From Ancylothrix sp. D3o (lineage in GTDB: Bacteria; Cyanobacteriota; Cyanobacteriia; Cyanobacteriales; Oscillatoriaceae), in contig NZ_JAMXEX010000020.1 in NCBI RefSeq assembly GCF_025370775.1, positions 1 to 45,511 on the forward strand: 45,511 bases of DNA. The letters are read 5' to 3'. The position numbers and the translations under genes were made by a program. Under the pieces are notes generated by a model. The model saw only the letters and a list, made by a program, of their open reading frames with translations. It made no database searches and was not told the origin of the DNA. Of the stretch, positions 15,101 to 22,325 are shown piece after piece. The number at the start of each line of letters is the position of its first letter. The stretch's first letter is position 1.

Positions 15101-16258
15101 GTTGGAGATATGATTTTTAGTGCGGATGATGATACGGTTTGCCGGTTGGTGGCTTCGCCGGAAATGAGGGAGGGTTTGGCGTTTTCTTCGAGTGCTGATC
15201 CTTCGGATTATTGGATGTTTAGAGATAGGCAAAATACGCTGGATGGGGTGAAGTTTACTGAGCAAGATTTGCTGGGAAGCCATGAGGAGTTGTTGGGGCA
15301 AAATTTGGGGGCAATTGTTGATAAAATGCCGACAGATTTTGATAAAATAGATAATGAGTTTTTAGGCCGGCTGGAAAAAGGAAATGGCAAAGTTTTGGTG
15401 ACGTTTAATGGGTTAGCAGGAGATTGTGGATGGGGTGCGCCGTTTGGTTTTTGGGGTGCGCCGATGGGATATTTATTGTTGGCAGAAAAGTCTCACCGGC
15501 GTTTGGTGGAGTCGGAATCAAGTTATCGGATGGCTTTAACGAGTCGGGAGATTTTAAGAAGTGTGAACCGGCGGACTATTACGGATGATAGTTTTGGGAT
15601 GACGACGTTTGTGGGGTTAGATAATCGGGATTTGTTGCCGCCGTTTTTGCCTGTTCGTCGGGGTCAAGATTTGATTTTTACCAAGATGGTATGGGAGTGT
15701 TTTTCGGAGGGATTTTTTGGTCATTTACCTTGGGCATTATTGCATGAGCCGGTGGAGAATCGCAAGTTTTGGCCGGGAGAAATTTTTAGGACGGCTTCGG
15801 GTTTTGATACGGCTAAGTTGATGATTGAATGTGTTAAATCTTGCGAATTTGGTAGGGGGGGGAATGCAAGTGAGAGGTTGCGAATTTTAGGCCGGCATTT
15901 GTGTGAGTTGGGGAATTTGCCGGCGGGGGAATTTGAGGAGTTTATTCGCTTGCAAACTTGGCGCAGTAGTCAAGGTTTTATTCGTTTGGCTGAGGAACGT
16001 TTACAAAGCTGTGGGGAGTCGCCGAAGTTTTGGGCAAATGATGTGAGGAAATATTTGGATATTTTGTGTAAGTCTTTGACGACGGAGGAGTATTTTGTGC
16101 CTTTAGATTTGTTGCAAGGAAGGAATATTAATGATGCACGCAAACTTGCTCAAAGTTTGGTATATAAGTTTGGGCAGCTTGTTTTGTGGTGGCCGGAAAT
16201 TGTGGCAACTGCGAAAGATTTACGCGGCAAAGGTGTCAGGTTGGCAAGGCCGGTTTGA
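12167..16258 (+). CDS. FkbH-type HAD / acyl carrier protein / PqqD-like / GT-A glycosyltransferase-like fusion
   Basis: A 1363-residue multidomain protein. Residues about 10-200 are the FkbH N-terminal region. At 216-350 is the HAD-IIIC core, with DCDGT at 220-224, LCSKNN with Ser265, and FIDDNP at 319-324. At 385-550 is the GNAT-like FkbH tail (LTLRTNQFNFTT, LSCRTLGRGVEH). Residues 625-705 are an acyl carrier domain with the pantetheine serine S663 in LGGHSLL. By FkbH knowledge, the first two parts should load 1,3-bisphosphoglycerate as glyceryl-S-ACP. Residues 765-850 resemble a small PqqD-like winged helix (VELPNKDALVYSRSSGVSKVL). Residues 860-1200 look like a GT-A fold: ASVGMVSCNRIDGAKRAL, LLDDS at 899-903, GANRNALTLH and SADDDT at 985-990. 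A helical C-terminal part follows. No ketosynthase, adenylation or thioesterase domain is nearby. The overall product is unknown. Confidence 0.82.
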   Translation: MQLKEVKKLSEVIQIAISATFTAELVEESLAFWMRALDLGCKIAFAPYNQVFQQLLDPSSVLLQNSKGINVILLRIEDWEREDERAGLGVGLSERAKGQIEKTVGEFAAALKSALTGVSQPFLICFCPPSVAAAADRNRWHFYQEMEAMVCSLLAGVRGVYIATSGEISEVYGVENYYDSYTDELGNVPYTAVFFAALGTFLARKIRAILMPSYKVIVLDCDGTIWKGVVGEEGVMGIEMDAPRQFLQEFMVRQSEAGMLICLCSKNNEGDVLEVFEKRFDLALKREHLVAWRINWQPKSENIKSLAKQLNLGLDSFVFIDDNPVECAEVEANFPEVLTLLLPEKSEDICRFLNHVWVFDHAGVTEEDKLRTELYKQNAKREELRAKSLTLGNFLEGLGLEVEIGEITPAQLGRVSQLTLRTNQFNFTTIRRSESEIKQLLESQELEGLRVEVRDRFGDYGLVGLILFGCDKNKLRVDTFLLSCRTLGRGVEHRMLAKLGKIAADRGVSGVELVYLKTKKNEPALNFLESLGVEKIAVGEGFGFWVPVDVAAAVSYKPTGEEEDNTVVGNGNFLEAKQAEKRGDEDVFMRRRMLARIASEFYDAEEIFRKIESLKETSRRDISVSYVAPRNAVEEILSSIWAAVLGVDAVGVEDNFFELGGHSLLMTQLLSRVRENFQVELTMPRFFEAPTVAGLAKVLKEDDGVPVDVESIADVLKMLNEISEEEAQALLLKKTGNGAVVEIENIEKDRGLLENKPVDVGNSSYYRVADLEVVELPNKDALVYSRSSGVSKVLKAEMVRILSQCGEFKSLQDHADKIGKNKGLFGEGKAGLAELAEAGFLISKDEVFAKYNSRAKDETVPLIASVGMVSCNRIDGAKRALSSYIENSKEYGKDNDFVLLDDSAKPATQDGYRQMLQEVKKEYGVEVYYGGIEEKEAFAKALIEAGNLPAEVVNFGLFDVDKTGASPGANRNALTLHSVGDMIFSADDDTVCRLVASPEMREGLAFSSSADPSDYWMFRDRQNTLDGVKFTEQDLLGSHEELLGQNLGAIVDKMPTDFDKIDNEFLGRLEKGNGKVLVTFNGLAGDCGWGAPFGFWGAPMGYLLLAEKSHRRLVESESSYRMALTSREILRSVNRRTITDDSFGMTTFVGLDNRDLLPPFLPVRRGQDLIFTKMVWECFSEGFFGHLPWALLHEPVENRKFWPGEIFRTASGFDTAKLMIECVKSCEFGRGGNASERLRILGRHLCELGNLPAGEFEEFIRLQTWRSSQGFIRLAEERLQSCGESPKFWANDVRKYLDILCKSLTTEEYFVPLDLLQGRNINDARKLAQSLVYKFGQLVLWWPEIVATAKDLRGKGVRLARPV

Positions 16259-16302
16259 AATAAAAAATACTATGATATTGTGGCTTTTGGCACTGTTAAA
16301 TT

Positions 16303-16310
16303 AGGAGGTG
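16303..16310 (+). promoter_or_regulatory. Near-perfect ribosome binding site
   Basis: AGGAGGTG, complementary to the 16S rRNA tail, ends 4 bases before the ATG at 16315. Few genes in this window have so strong a site. It is the main reason to take the 28-codon ORF seriously. Confidence 0.7.
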
Positions 16311-16314
16311 GAAA

Positions 16315-16401
16315 ATGAATAATTTTAAAGATTTGGTTGAGTTGTTTTTTCCTAAGCAAGCACTTTTGGAGGTTCTGTTAAAATCAAAAAACTTACAATG
16401 A
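16315..16401 (+). CDS. 28-residue ORF after the fusion gene
   Basis: The peptide starts MNNFKDLVELFFPKQALLEV and ends KSKNLQ before a TGA. It is helical and amphipathic, as leader peptides often are. If the TGA is read through, 15 further residues follow (WKFEKFRGETAGEYC) before a second TGA at about 16447. It lies 56 bases after the fusion stop on the same strand. It may be a short partner or precursor peptide, or the 5' remnant of a lost gene. No family is recognised. Confidence 0.4.
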   Translation: MNNFKDLVELFFPKQALLEVLLKSKNLQ

Positions 16402-17002
16402 TGGAAATTTGAGAAATTTCGGGGGGAAACTGCTGGAGAATATTGTTGAAAAAGCAGCATAAATCGCCCAATAACCGTTTAAACTCAGCGAATAGCCTTT
16501 GATGAGGGTGAGGTTATTTCAATTAAAAGACTATAAAAGAAAGGGCTATAAAATCAAGGTTTTCTGTTTTTTAATTCGTGCTTTGTGACGCTACGCGAAT
16601 GTGTAGACAATCGGTTTTAACCGGTGGCTTGGCTTATCCTCTGGCTTAAGCACACCTTTCGCACTTAGTATCACATGAACTGCTCTCAAGGGGACACCCG
16701 CAGGCTCGCCGCATCACTATAACGCTTTGGCTGTTCTCGCTCAGTAGAGAATGGCTTTTAAAAACCCCGGTTTCTAAAAGAAACCGGGGTTGTTCTGTAC
16801 CCCAGTCTGAGAAACGCTATATTTATAATACTGTGTGAGAAAAACGGCTGAGAAAAACTAATTAATATGTAAGCTAAAAAGAGGCCGGTTAATTTTACCC
16901 AAAATTGTTAGAAAGTTTGTAAAATAGAGTTTAATAAACCGCTATTAGTAGACAAAAAAACTAATAATAAAGCGGTCAATCATTCAACAGATAGAGGTTT
17001 CG
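16402..17002. other. 600-base non-coding region with repeats
   Basis: No gene was found. It holds a partial copy of the CGCCGGTTTTAACCGGCG-type palindrome (about 16601-16632) and the 13-base perfect hairpin at 16763-16791. AT-rich sequence follows to the Uma2 start, containing GCTATTAGTAGACAAAA and an inverted CGCTATTAGTA/CTAATAATAAAGCG segment around 16941-16976. Confidence 0.5.
16763..16791. terminator. Perfect 13-base hairpin, bidirectional terminator-like repeat
   Basis: AACCCCGGTTTCT (16763-16775) and AGAAACCGGGGTT (16779-16791) pair fully around AAA. It is nearly identical to the terminator at 9811-9840. The downstream T-run is short, so termination is probable but not certain. Confidence 0.6.
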
Positions 17003-17953
17003 GTGATGACCGTAGAAGCAACTCAAGAGCCAATCGTTGAAACTATGAATGTTGAGGACGATTGGGTTCCTGAACTACCACCAACAGATTTAATTTTTGA
17101 TGACGGAGAACCTTTGGAAAGTAACCGGCACCGCATTGGAATGAACGTCCTCATCCGCTCGTTACTCGTCGCTTTTGCGGATCGTAACGATTATTTTTCT
17201 GGGGGCAATATGTTCATTTATTACAGCACAGAGCAGGTACGAAATAAAGATTTTCGTGGCCCTGACTTTTTTGTTGTTTTAAATGTTGATGGTTCTAAAC
17301 AACGACAAGGTTGGGTAATTTGGGAAGAAAACGGTCGTTTTCCTGATGTGATTGTAGAACTTATGTCACCTTCGACAGCAAAAGTTGATACAGGAAAGAA
17401 AAAAGAACTCTATGAGCAAACTTTCCGCACATCAGATTATTTTGTGTACGATCCTTTTGATCCCAATTCTTTACGAGGATGGCATTTGCATCTCGATACC
17501 GGCTATCAAGAACTAACCCGAAATGAGCGCGGTTGGTTATGGTGTCAACGCTTGGGGTTGTGGTTAGGAACTTGGCCCGGAATCATTGACCGAGAAACAG
17601 CCGTTTGGTTGCGTTTTTATGATGCTGATGGTAATTTAGTTCCGTTACCAGAAGAAGCAGAAAAACAACGAGCAGATGCGGCTGTTGAGGAAGCTGAAAA
17701 CCAACGCCAGGAAGCTGAAAACCAACGCCAAGAAGCCGAAAACCAACGCCGGCGAGCAGAAATTGCCGAACAAGAAGGCTTAAAACAAGGAGCCCAGCGG
17801 CAGTTATTGCGGTTAATTTCGGTGCGGTTTAAAGAAGTGCCGGCAGACTTAGAAACTCGCTTGCAACTTCTTGATTTACCCCTACTTGAAAATTTAGTTG
17901 AGGTAGGAATGACAGTAAATTCTCTCTCAGAATTTATTGAGCAATTACCTTAA
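17003..17953 (+). CDS. Uma2 family nuclease-fold protein with coiled coil and DUF4351-like tail
   Basis: Residues about 25-205 are a Uma2 (DUF820) PD-(D/E)xK domain: N-terminal RHRIGMNVLIRSL, RGPDFFVVL at 85-93, VIVELMSPST with Glu119, then K-rich GKKKELYEQ and DYFVYDP. Residues 219-258 are an unbroken charged coiled coil containing three near-identical seven-residue units (EAENQRQ), encoded by three 21-base tandem repeats at about 17692-17752. The last 55 residues resemble DUF4351 (RQLLRLISVRFKEVPADLE). Uma2 proteins are widespread in cyanobacteria and their substrate is unknown. An AGAGGT at 16993 serves GTG 17003 or ATG 17006. Confidence 0.85.
   Translation: MMTVEATQEPIVETMNVEDDWVPELPPTDLIFDDGEPLESNRHRIGMNVLIRSLLVAFADRNDYFSGGNMFIYYSTEQVRNKDFRGPDFFVVLNVDGSKQRQGWVIWEENGRFPDVIVELMSPSTAKVDTGKKKELYEQTFRTSDYFVYDPFDPNSLRGWHLHLDTGYQELTRNERGWLWCQRLGLWLGTWPGIIDRETAVWLRFYDADGNLVPLPEEAEKQRADAAVEEAENQRQEAENQRQEAENQRRRAEIAEQEGLKQGAQRQLLRLISVRFKEVPADLETRLQLLDLPLLENLVEVGMTVNSLSEFIEQLP
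17692..17754 (+). repeat. Three tandem 21-base coding repeats
   Basis: Three copies of a 21-base unit reading GAAGCTGAAAACCAACGCCA with one to three differences encode the heptad EAENQRQ within the Uma2 coiled coil. Copy number is likely to vary by slippage. Confidence 0.8.
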
Positions 17954-18422
17954 AATTTCAGCGCCGGCAACCAAACCTGACACTAAAAACCCGGTAACTT
18001 TATCGAAACCGGGTTTTTAGAAACTTCAGACAACTGAAAAGCGCTATAAACTATCTATCCACCGGCTCCTCAATTACTGGCACAATGCCTTAGAATTCCT
18101 TAGTATTATCAACTTTTACCTTTTTATCACCACAGGTAAATATAAATATATTAATTAACAAGGATGTGAGAAACAAAATTTTTAGAAGCGGCTTTTTTTG
18201 TATATAAAATAGATATTTTAGATAAACAAAGCCGGTGTTTGCAGACATCCCAACGCACCAGAAAACCCTGTCTCCTCACAATAAATAACCCCACCGGCCC
18301 CCACAATTCACTTAAATTCAAGATTATTTTAACACTTTCCTTAGTAGCAATAGCTGATAATTTATTTACACTAATTCTTGGGGAAACCCTACCCAACTAA
18401 ACCTAAGAACCATCAAACAAAA
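17954..18422. other. 469-base non-coding region
   Basis: Apart from the terminator at 17985-18018 nothing clear is seen. The remainder is AT-rich. A minus-strand frame at 18151-18396 has no family-like residues and no ribosome binding site. The polyphosphate kinase promoter should lie within it. Confidence 0.4.
17985..18018 (+). terminator. Intrinsic terminator after the Uma2 gene
   Basis: AAAAACCCGGT (17985-17995) pairs with ACCGGGTTTTT (18008-18018), 32 bases after the Uma2 stop. The stem ends in a T-run on either strand. Confidence 0.8.
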
Positions 18423-19913
18423 ATGTTAGAAAATCTCGACCTCAATCTAACTCTCGACAAAGAAGCCTACAAAGCACAAATCGAAACTCTCATGCGCCAA
18501 CTGCGCGAACTGCAACAAGCTTGCTGGGAAAGAAAATTACCAGTTATTGTTGTTTTAGAAGGGTGGGCAGCCGCCGGCAAAGGAGCATTAGTTAAAAACA
18601 TGGTAGGCTATATGGACCCGCGAGGTTTTGCCGTTCATCCCATCTGGCCGGCCACTCCTCAAGAACAACAATATCCGTTTTTATGGCGGTTTTGGCAAAA
18701 CTTGCCGGCGCGTGGAAGCATCGGAATTTTCTATCACAGTTGGTACACTCATGTGTTAGAAGACCGGCTTTTTAATCGCCTCGAAACCGCAGATGTACCC
18801 ACCGCTATGCGCCAAATTAATGCCTTTGAAAGGCAACTCATTGATGATGGCGTAGCCATTGCTAAATTCTGGATTCATCTAAGCAAAAAAGAAATGAAAA
18901 ACCGGCTCAAAAAAACTGCCGAAGATGAATTATTAGCATGGCGAGTTCGCCCCGAAGATTGGCATCAAGCAAATAAATATCGTCAGTATGCTAACTTTGC
19001 CGAAGAAATGGTCATTCAAACCGGCACCGGTCACGCACCTTGGACACTCGTTGAAGGAGATTGTCAACGCTGGGCACGAGTCAAAGTTTTAACAAAAATG
19101 GCAACAACAATTACCGAAGCCTTAGACCGTTTCCAAAGTTTTTGTTTGCCCACACCCCGTCCTCCCCAAAACAAACTTGATGCCATTGAACCGGATTTTT
19201 TAGCTCAAATTGATTTGTCTCAAAGTTTAACAAAAGAAGAGTACAAAGAGCAATTGCGCCTCGAACAAACCGAATTAACAAAACTGCAACGTAGCATTTA
19301 CGAACATCAAAAGCCGGTCTTAGCATTATTTGAAGGATGGGATGCAGCCGGCAAAGGAGGCGCCATTAAACGCTTAACCGATGTGCTCGATCCTCGCAGT
19401 TATAAAGTCAATGCCTTTGCGGCGCCAACTGATGAAGAAAAAGCCCATCATTATCTGTGGCGATTTTGGCGAAAATTACCGAAAGCCGGCACTTTTGGAA
19501 TTTTTGACCGCAGTTGGTATGGGCGGGTGTTAGTGGAGCGTGTAGAAGGCTTTGCCAGCGAATCTGAATGGCGACGTGCCTATCAAGAAATCAACGAATT
19601 TGAAGAGCAATTAACCAGTGCCGGTTATGTGGTGCTAAAATTTTGGCTACATATTAGTCAAGAAGAGCAATTAAACCGGTTTACTGATCGCGGAGATAAT
19701 GACTTTAAAAAACACAAACTAACCGCCGAAGATTGGCGTAATCGAGAAAAATGGCCGCTTTATGATGTGGCCGTAAACCAAATGATTGAACGCACCAGCA
19801 CCCCAACCGCTCCTTGGACAATTGTAGCGGCAGATAATAAATATTTTGCCCGCGTTAAAGTCATTAAAACCGTTACCCAAGCCATTAGTACCGCTTTTAA
19901 AAAAGGCCGGTAG
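18423..19913 (+). CDS. pap: Two-domain polyphosphate kinase 2 (polyphosphate:AMP phosphotransferase type)
   Basis: A 496-residue protein of two tandem PPK2 domains, the length and layout of class II enzymes that phosphorylate AMP with polyphosphate. The C-terminal domain (from about 285) has intact motifs: EGWDAAGKGGAIKRL at about 304-318, FDRSWYGRVLVERVEGF and KFWLHISQEEQ. The N-terminal domain has EGWAAAGKGALVKNM at about 46-60 and YHSWYTHVLEDRL, so the P-loop Asp and the DRSWY Asp-Arg are lost. It is probably structural, as known for this class. The open frame extends to 18378, but ATG 18423 begins the conserved part. Confidence 0.9.
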   Translation: MLENLDLNLTLDKEAYKAQIETLMRQLRELQQACWERKLPVIVVLEGWAAAGKGALVKNMVGYMDPRGFAVHPIWPATPQEQQYPFLWRFWQNLPARGSIGIFYHSWYTHVLEDRLFNRLETADVPTAMRQINAFERQLIDDGVAIAKFWIHLSKKEMKNRLKKTAEDELLAWRVRPEDWHQANKYRQYANFAEEMVIQTGTGHAPWTLVEGDCQRWARVKVLTKMATTITEALDRFQSFCLPTPRPPQNKLDAIEPDFLAQIDLSQSLTKEEYKEQLRLEQTELTKLQRSIYEHQKPVLALFEGWDAAGKGGAIKRLTDVLDPRSYKVNAFAAPTDEEKAHHYLWRFWRKLPKAGTFGIFDRSWYGRVLVERVEGFASESEWRRAYQEINEFEEQLTSAGYVVLKFWLHISQEEQLNRFTDRGDNDFKKHKLTAEDWRNREKWPLYDVAVNQMIERTSTPTAPWTIVAADNKYFARVKVIKTVTQAISTAFKKGR

Positions 19914-19990
19914 GTTATGTGTTATTTGTCATCTTTTCCTTGTCCTTGGCCCCTCTTTTCTAGGGGCAATCGGTGGCGGTGGTTGCCCTG

Positions 19991-20896
19991 CTAATTACTT
20001 AATGTTTCCCTCGTTTCTTTTTTGCTCCAAGCGGTGATGCCGGTGGCAATTAAAGACAGATATCGGCGGGTTTCTTCGGGTAATTTTACATCCGTGAAAT
20101 CCGCTCCTTCTATTTTTGCTCCCACTAAATGAGCATCGCTTAAATCAGCGCCGGTTAAATCAGCTTGAGTTAAATTACTCCAGTTTAAATTGGCTTTTGT
20201 CAGGAGGGCAGCCCGCAAATCACAACCGGCTAGATTTGCTCCCGCTAAACTACCCCCCCGCAACTTTGCCTGTTGAAAATTTGCGGCAATTAAATTAGCA
20301 TTTTGCAAGTTTATTGCGCTTAATTTTGCTTGGCTCAAGTCCACTCCATTGAGATCCGCTCCGTCAAGTTCAACTCCGTTCAAAAAAGCTTTACTGAGGT
20401 TAACTCCATTTAAAAATGCACTTTCCAAATCGGCTCCACTCAGTCGGGCACCGGCCAAATTTGCCCAGTTTAAATTCGCTCGGCGCAGGTTTGCATTGCG
20501 GAGGTTGGCATCAGTTAAATTTGCTCCGCATAAGTTTACGCGCTGTAAATTTGCGTTGCGGAGGTTTGTGCCGGTGAGGTTGGCACCGCTGAGTTTTGCT
20601 TTTTCCAAATCACTTTTTACCAAAAAAGCACCACAGAGATTTGCTTTCGTTAAGTCGGCGTCGGTAAGCGTTCCTTCGCTGAATTTTGTATAACTTAAAT
20701 TTGCCCAGTTTAAATAGGCATCACTCAAGTTTGATTTGGTTAAAAATGTCCGGCTGAGATTAGCTCCCATCAAGTTTGCACCGGCCAGATTAACTTCTAT
20801 TAATGTTACGCCGCTTAAGTCCGCTCCTTGCAAGTCGGCGCCGGCAAAGTCTCTTTGTCCTTTTTCGTACAGTTTTAGCAGGTTTTCTACTTCCAT
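19991..20896 (-). CDS. Pentapeptide-repeat protein
   Basis: From the ATG at 20896 (MEVENLLKLYEKGQRDFAGA) the product has 301 residues. A short helical head is followed by about 50 consecutive A(D/N)LxX pentapeptides, enough for a right-handed quadrilateral beta-helix of about twelve coils, and a short basic tail (YLSLIATGITAWSKKE). The frame extends to 20962 without family-like residues. Such proteins are common in cyanobacteria. Roles are mostly unknown, some being DNA-mimic gyrase inhibitors. No membrane or signal segment is visible, so it is presumably cytoplasmic. Confidence 0.9.
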   Translation of the reverse strand: MEVENLLKLYEKGQRDFAGADLQGADLSGVTLIEVNLAGANLMGANLSRTFLTKSNLSDAYLNWANLSYTKFSEGTLTDADLTKANLCGAFLVKSDLEKAKLSGANLTGTNLRNANLQRVNLCGANLTDANLRNANLRRANLNWANLAGARLSGADLESAFLNGVNLSKAFLNGVELDGADLNGVDLSQAKLSAINLQNANLIAANFQQAKLRGGSLAGANLAGCDLRAALLTKANLNWSNLTQADLTGADLSDAHLVGAKIEGADFTDVKLPEETRRYLSLIATGITAWSKKETRETLSN

Positions 20897-21448
20897 ATTT
20901 TGCTTTCTTGAGTTCGTTTTCGGTTGGCTTTCGGAACGTTGGGGAAGTAAGGTTAAATACATGAGTTGTGCCTTTATTGTTATTCCAAGCCGGTCTCAGG
21001 TTTGTAATTTTTCCTTGGGCCGGTCGCCTTTGACAGCATAGTTTCTTATTTTTAAGGAATTAATCAGCATAACTGCGTTTTTGCAAAATTCAGAGCTTTC
21101 TATCATCGTTAAAGTACCCTGATCCTGCCTTCAAATTAACGAGTTAGGCCGGAGGTTTTGTGAAGTTTTTTTAAGGGGTTCCCAGAGCCTTCACCCTTTC
21201 CTCTCTATAACTCTACTCTGTTTCTCGTCATTTTCAGATTGCCGCCTTGCCGCTTAACGTTGAGAATCTTTGCCATTTTTTCTTCTTGCCCATAGGCTTA
21301 AACATCTGTTTATAATAGTAGCCTACATTTTCCTTTATTTTTTTTTAAGATTTCTTAATTTTGCTCACGATTCTTAACAAAAATTCCGCAGTTAAACAAA
21401 TGTAACAAAGCTGACATAACCGCAAAATTAATTTTAGCCTGGGCGGGG
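20897..21448. other. 552-base region without a supported gene
   Basis: It holds the 5' flank of the pentapeptide gene and AT-rich sequence. I see no hairpin, RNA gene or repeat of note. Short frames on the plus strand at 20736-21041 are shadows of the pentapeptide gene. Confidence 0.4.
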
Positions 21449-21631
21449 ATGGCTGCAATTGATAATTTGTTAGGTATAATTACCGGAAGTCGGGCCGGTC
21501 AACCAGAAATAAACAAGGCCATTTCCAAGGCGTTGTCAGCAATTCTCGTCATTAACACACCGGCCAGAACAATTGTCTTAGAAAATACCCTCCCTCGTCT
21601 GATGTTTAAAAAAATTCCTCGATCACCATGA
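21449..21631 (+). CDS. Small hypothetical ORF overlapping the next gene by ATGA
   Basis: A 60-residue ORF (MAAIDNLLGIITGSRAG...) whose TGA overlaps the ATG of the downstream membrane protein. Overlap suggests coupling, but no ribosome binding site beyond a G-rich GGGCGGGG was seen and no family is recognised. Coding status is uncertain. Confidence 0.3.
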   Translation: MAAIDNLLGIITGSRAGQPEINKAISKALSAILVINTPARTIVLENTLPRLMFKKIPRSP

Positions 21632-22173
21632 ATGAACCCTTAATAAGCTTTTTACTCATCCTTTTAATTGGCTCTATTTTAGTGCCGGTTTTCCGAAAAT
21701 GGCTCCCTGACGCCTATCCCAATTATTTAGGGGTAGCTGTGGTAACAGTTGGGGCGATTTTTTTCTTGTTAGCAGTGCCTAGTTTTGGTGCTTGCGCCTC
21801 AGCCTTATCTGTTTGGCTAATTCTGACATTTCCTCTTAAACCTTTAGGATTAGCCATTGTCCTCCTGCTATATGCTTGGTCAGAAGGAAACCGAAAAATA
21901 GAAGACGATTCTAACGGAAATAAAGCCAAAGGTTCCCGCAAAAAACTTAAGGAACTTTTAGGTTTAATTTTATTAATATTAGTGGTAGCTAGTTCCCCCG
22001 TAACGCCGATGTGGCTTGCAAGACAACTAGGGCAAACACAGGTCAACCCCACCTATGGATTTACCGATTTTATTCCCAGCACCAGCGGTATTTCTCAGAC
22101 GACTCGCGTTATAGAAAACGCCTTGCCTGCGCTTTACAATCCCTTTGGTTTTTGTAACGCAAAAAGCTATTAA
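21628..22173 (+). CDS. Membrane protein, probably a YdcF-like protein lacking its catalytic domain
   Basis: A 181-residue protein with about four membrane helices. The segment KELLGLILLILVVASSPVTPMWLARQL resembles the last helix of cyanobacterial YdcF (DUF218) proteins, which is normally followed by an A-D-A-I-V-V-L-G-G strand and a Rossmann-like domain. Here the chain instead ends within 50 residues (NALPALYNPFGFCNAKSY). I infer a truncated or diverged copy. The following 150 bases show no continuation that I can read. Confidence 0.45.
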   Translation: MNEPLISFLLILLIGSILVPVFRKWLPDAYPNYLGVAVVTVGAIFFLLAVPSFGACASALSVWLILTFPLKPLGLAIVLLLYAWSEGNRKIEDDSNGNKAKGSRKKLKELLGLILLILVVASSPVTPMWLARQLGQTQVNPTYGFTDFIPSTSGISQTTRVIENALPALYNPFGFCNAKSY

Positions 22174-22325
22174 CCGGCCTCGTTTTTGCCTAGTTATTAT
22201 AGGGACTTCGCAACCCAGCCCTGTCCCTACCATCCCTCAATAGTGGCCTAAATATTGAAAATTGTTATACCCTAAGATTAACTCACAAATTTAGCCATCT
22301 GTAAAATTCCGAAAAACTCAAAATT

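Noticed and set aside
18151-18396. Minus-strand 81-codon ORF before the polyphosphate kinase
   Set aside because: No ribosome binding site and no protein-like pattern; the sequence is AT-rich intergenic DNA.
20116-21041. Plus-strand ORFs opposite the pentapeptide gene
   Set aside because: Periodic Lys/Phe/Ala patterns are the antisense of the pentapeptide repeats.
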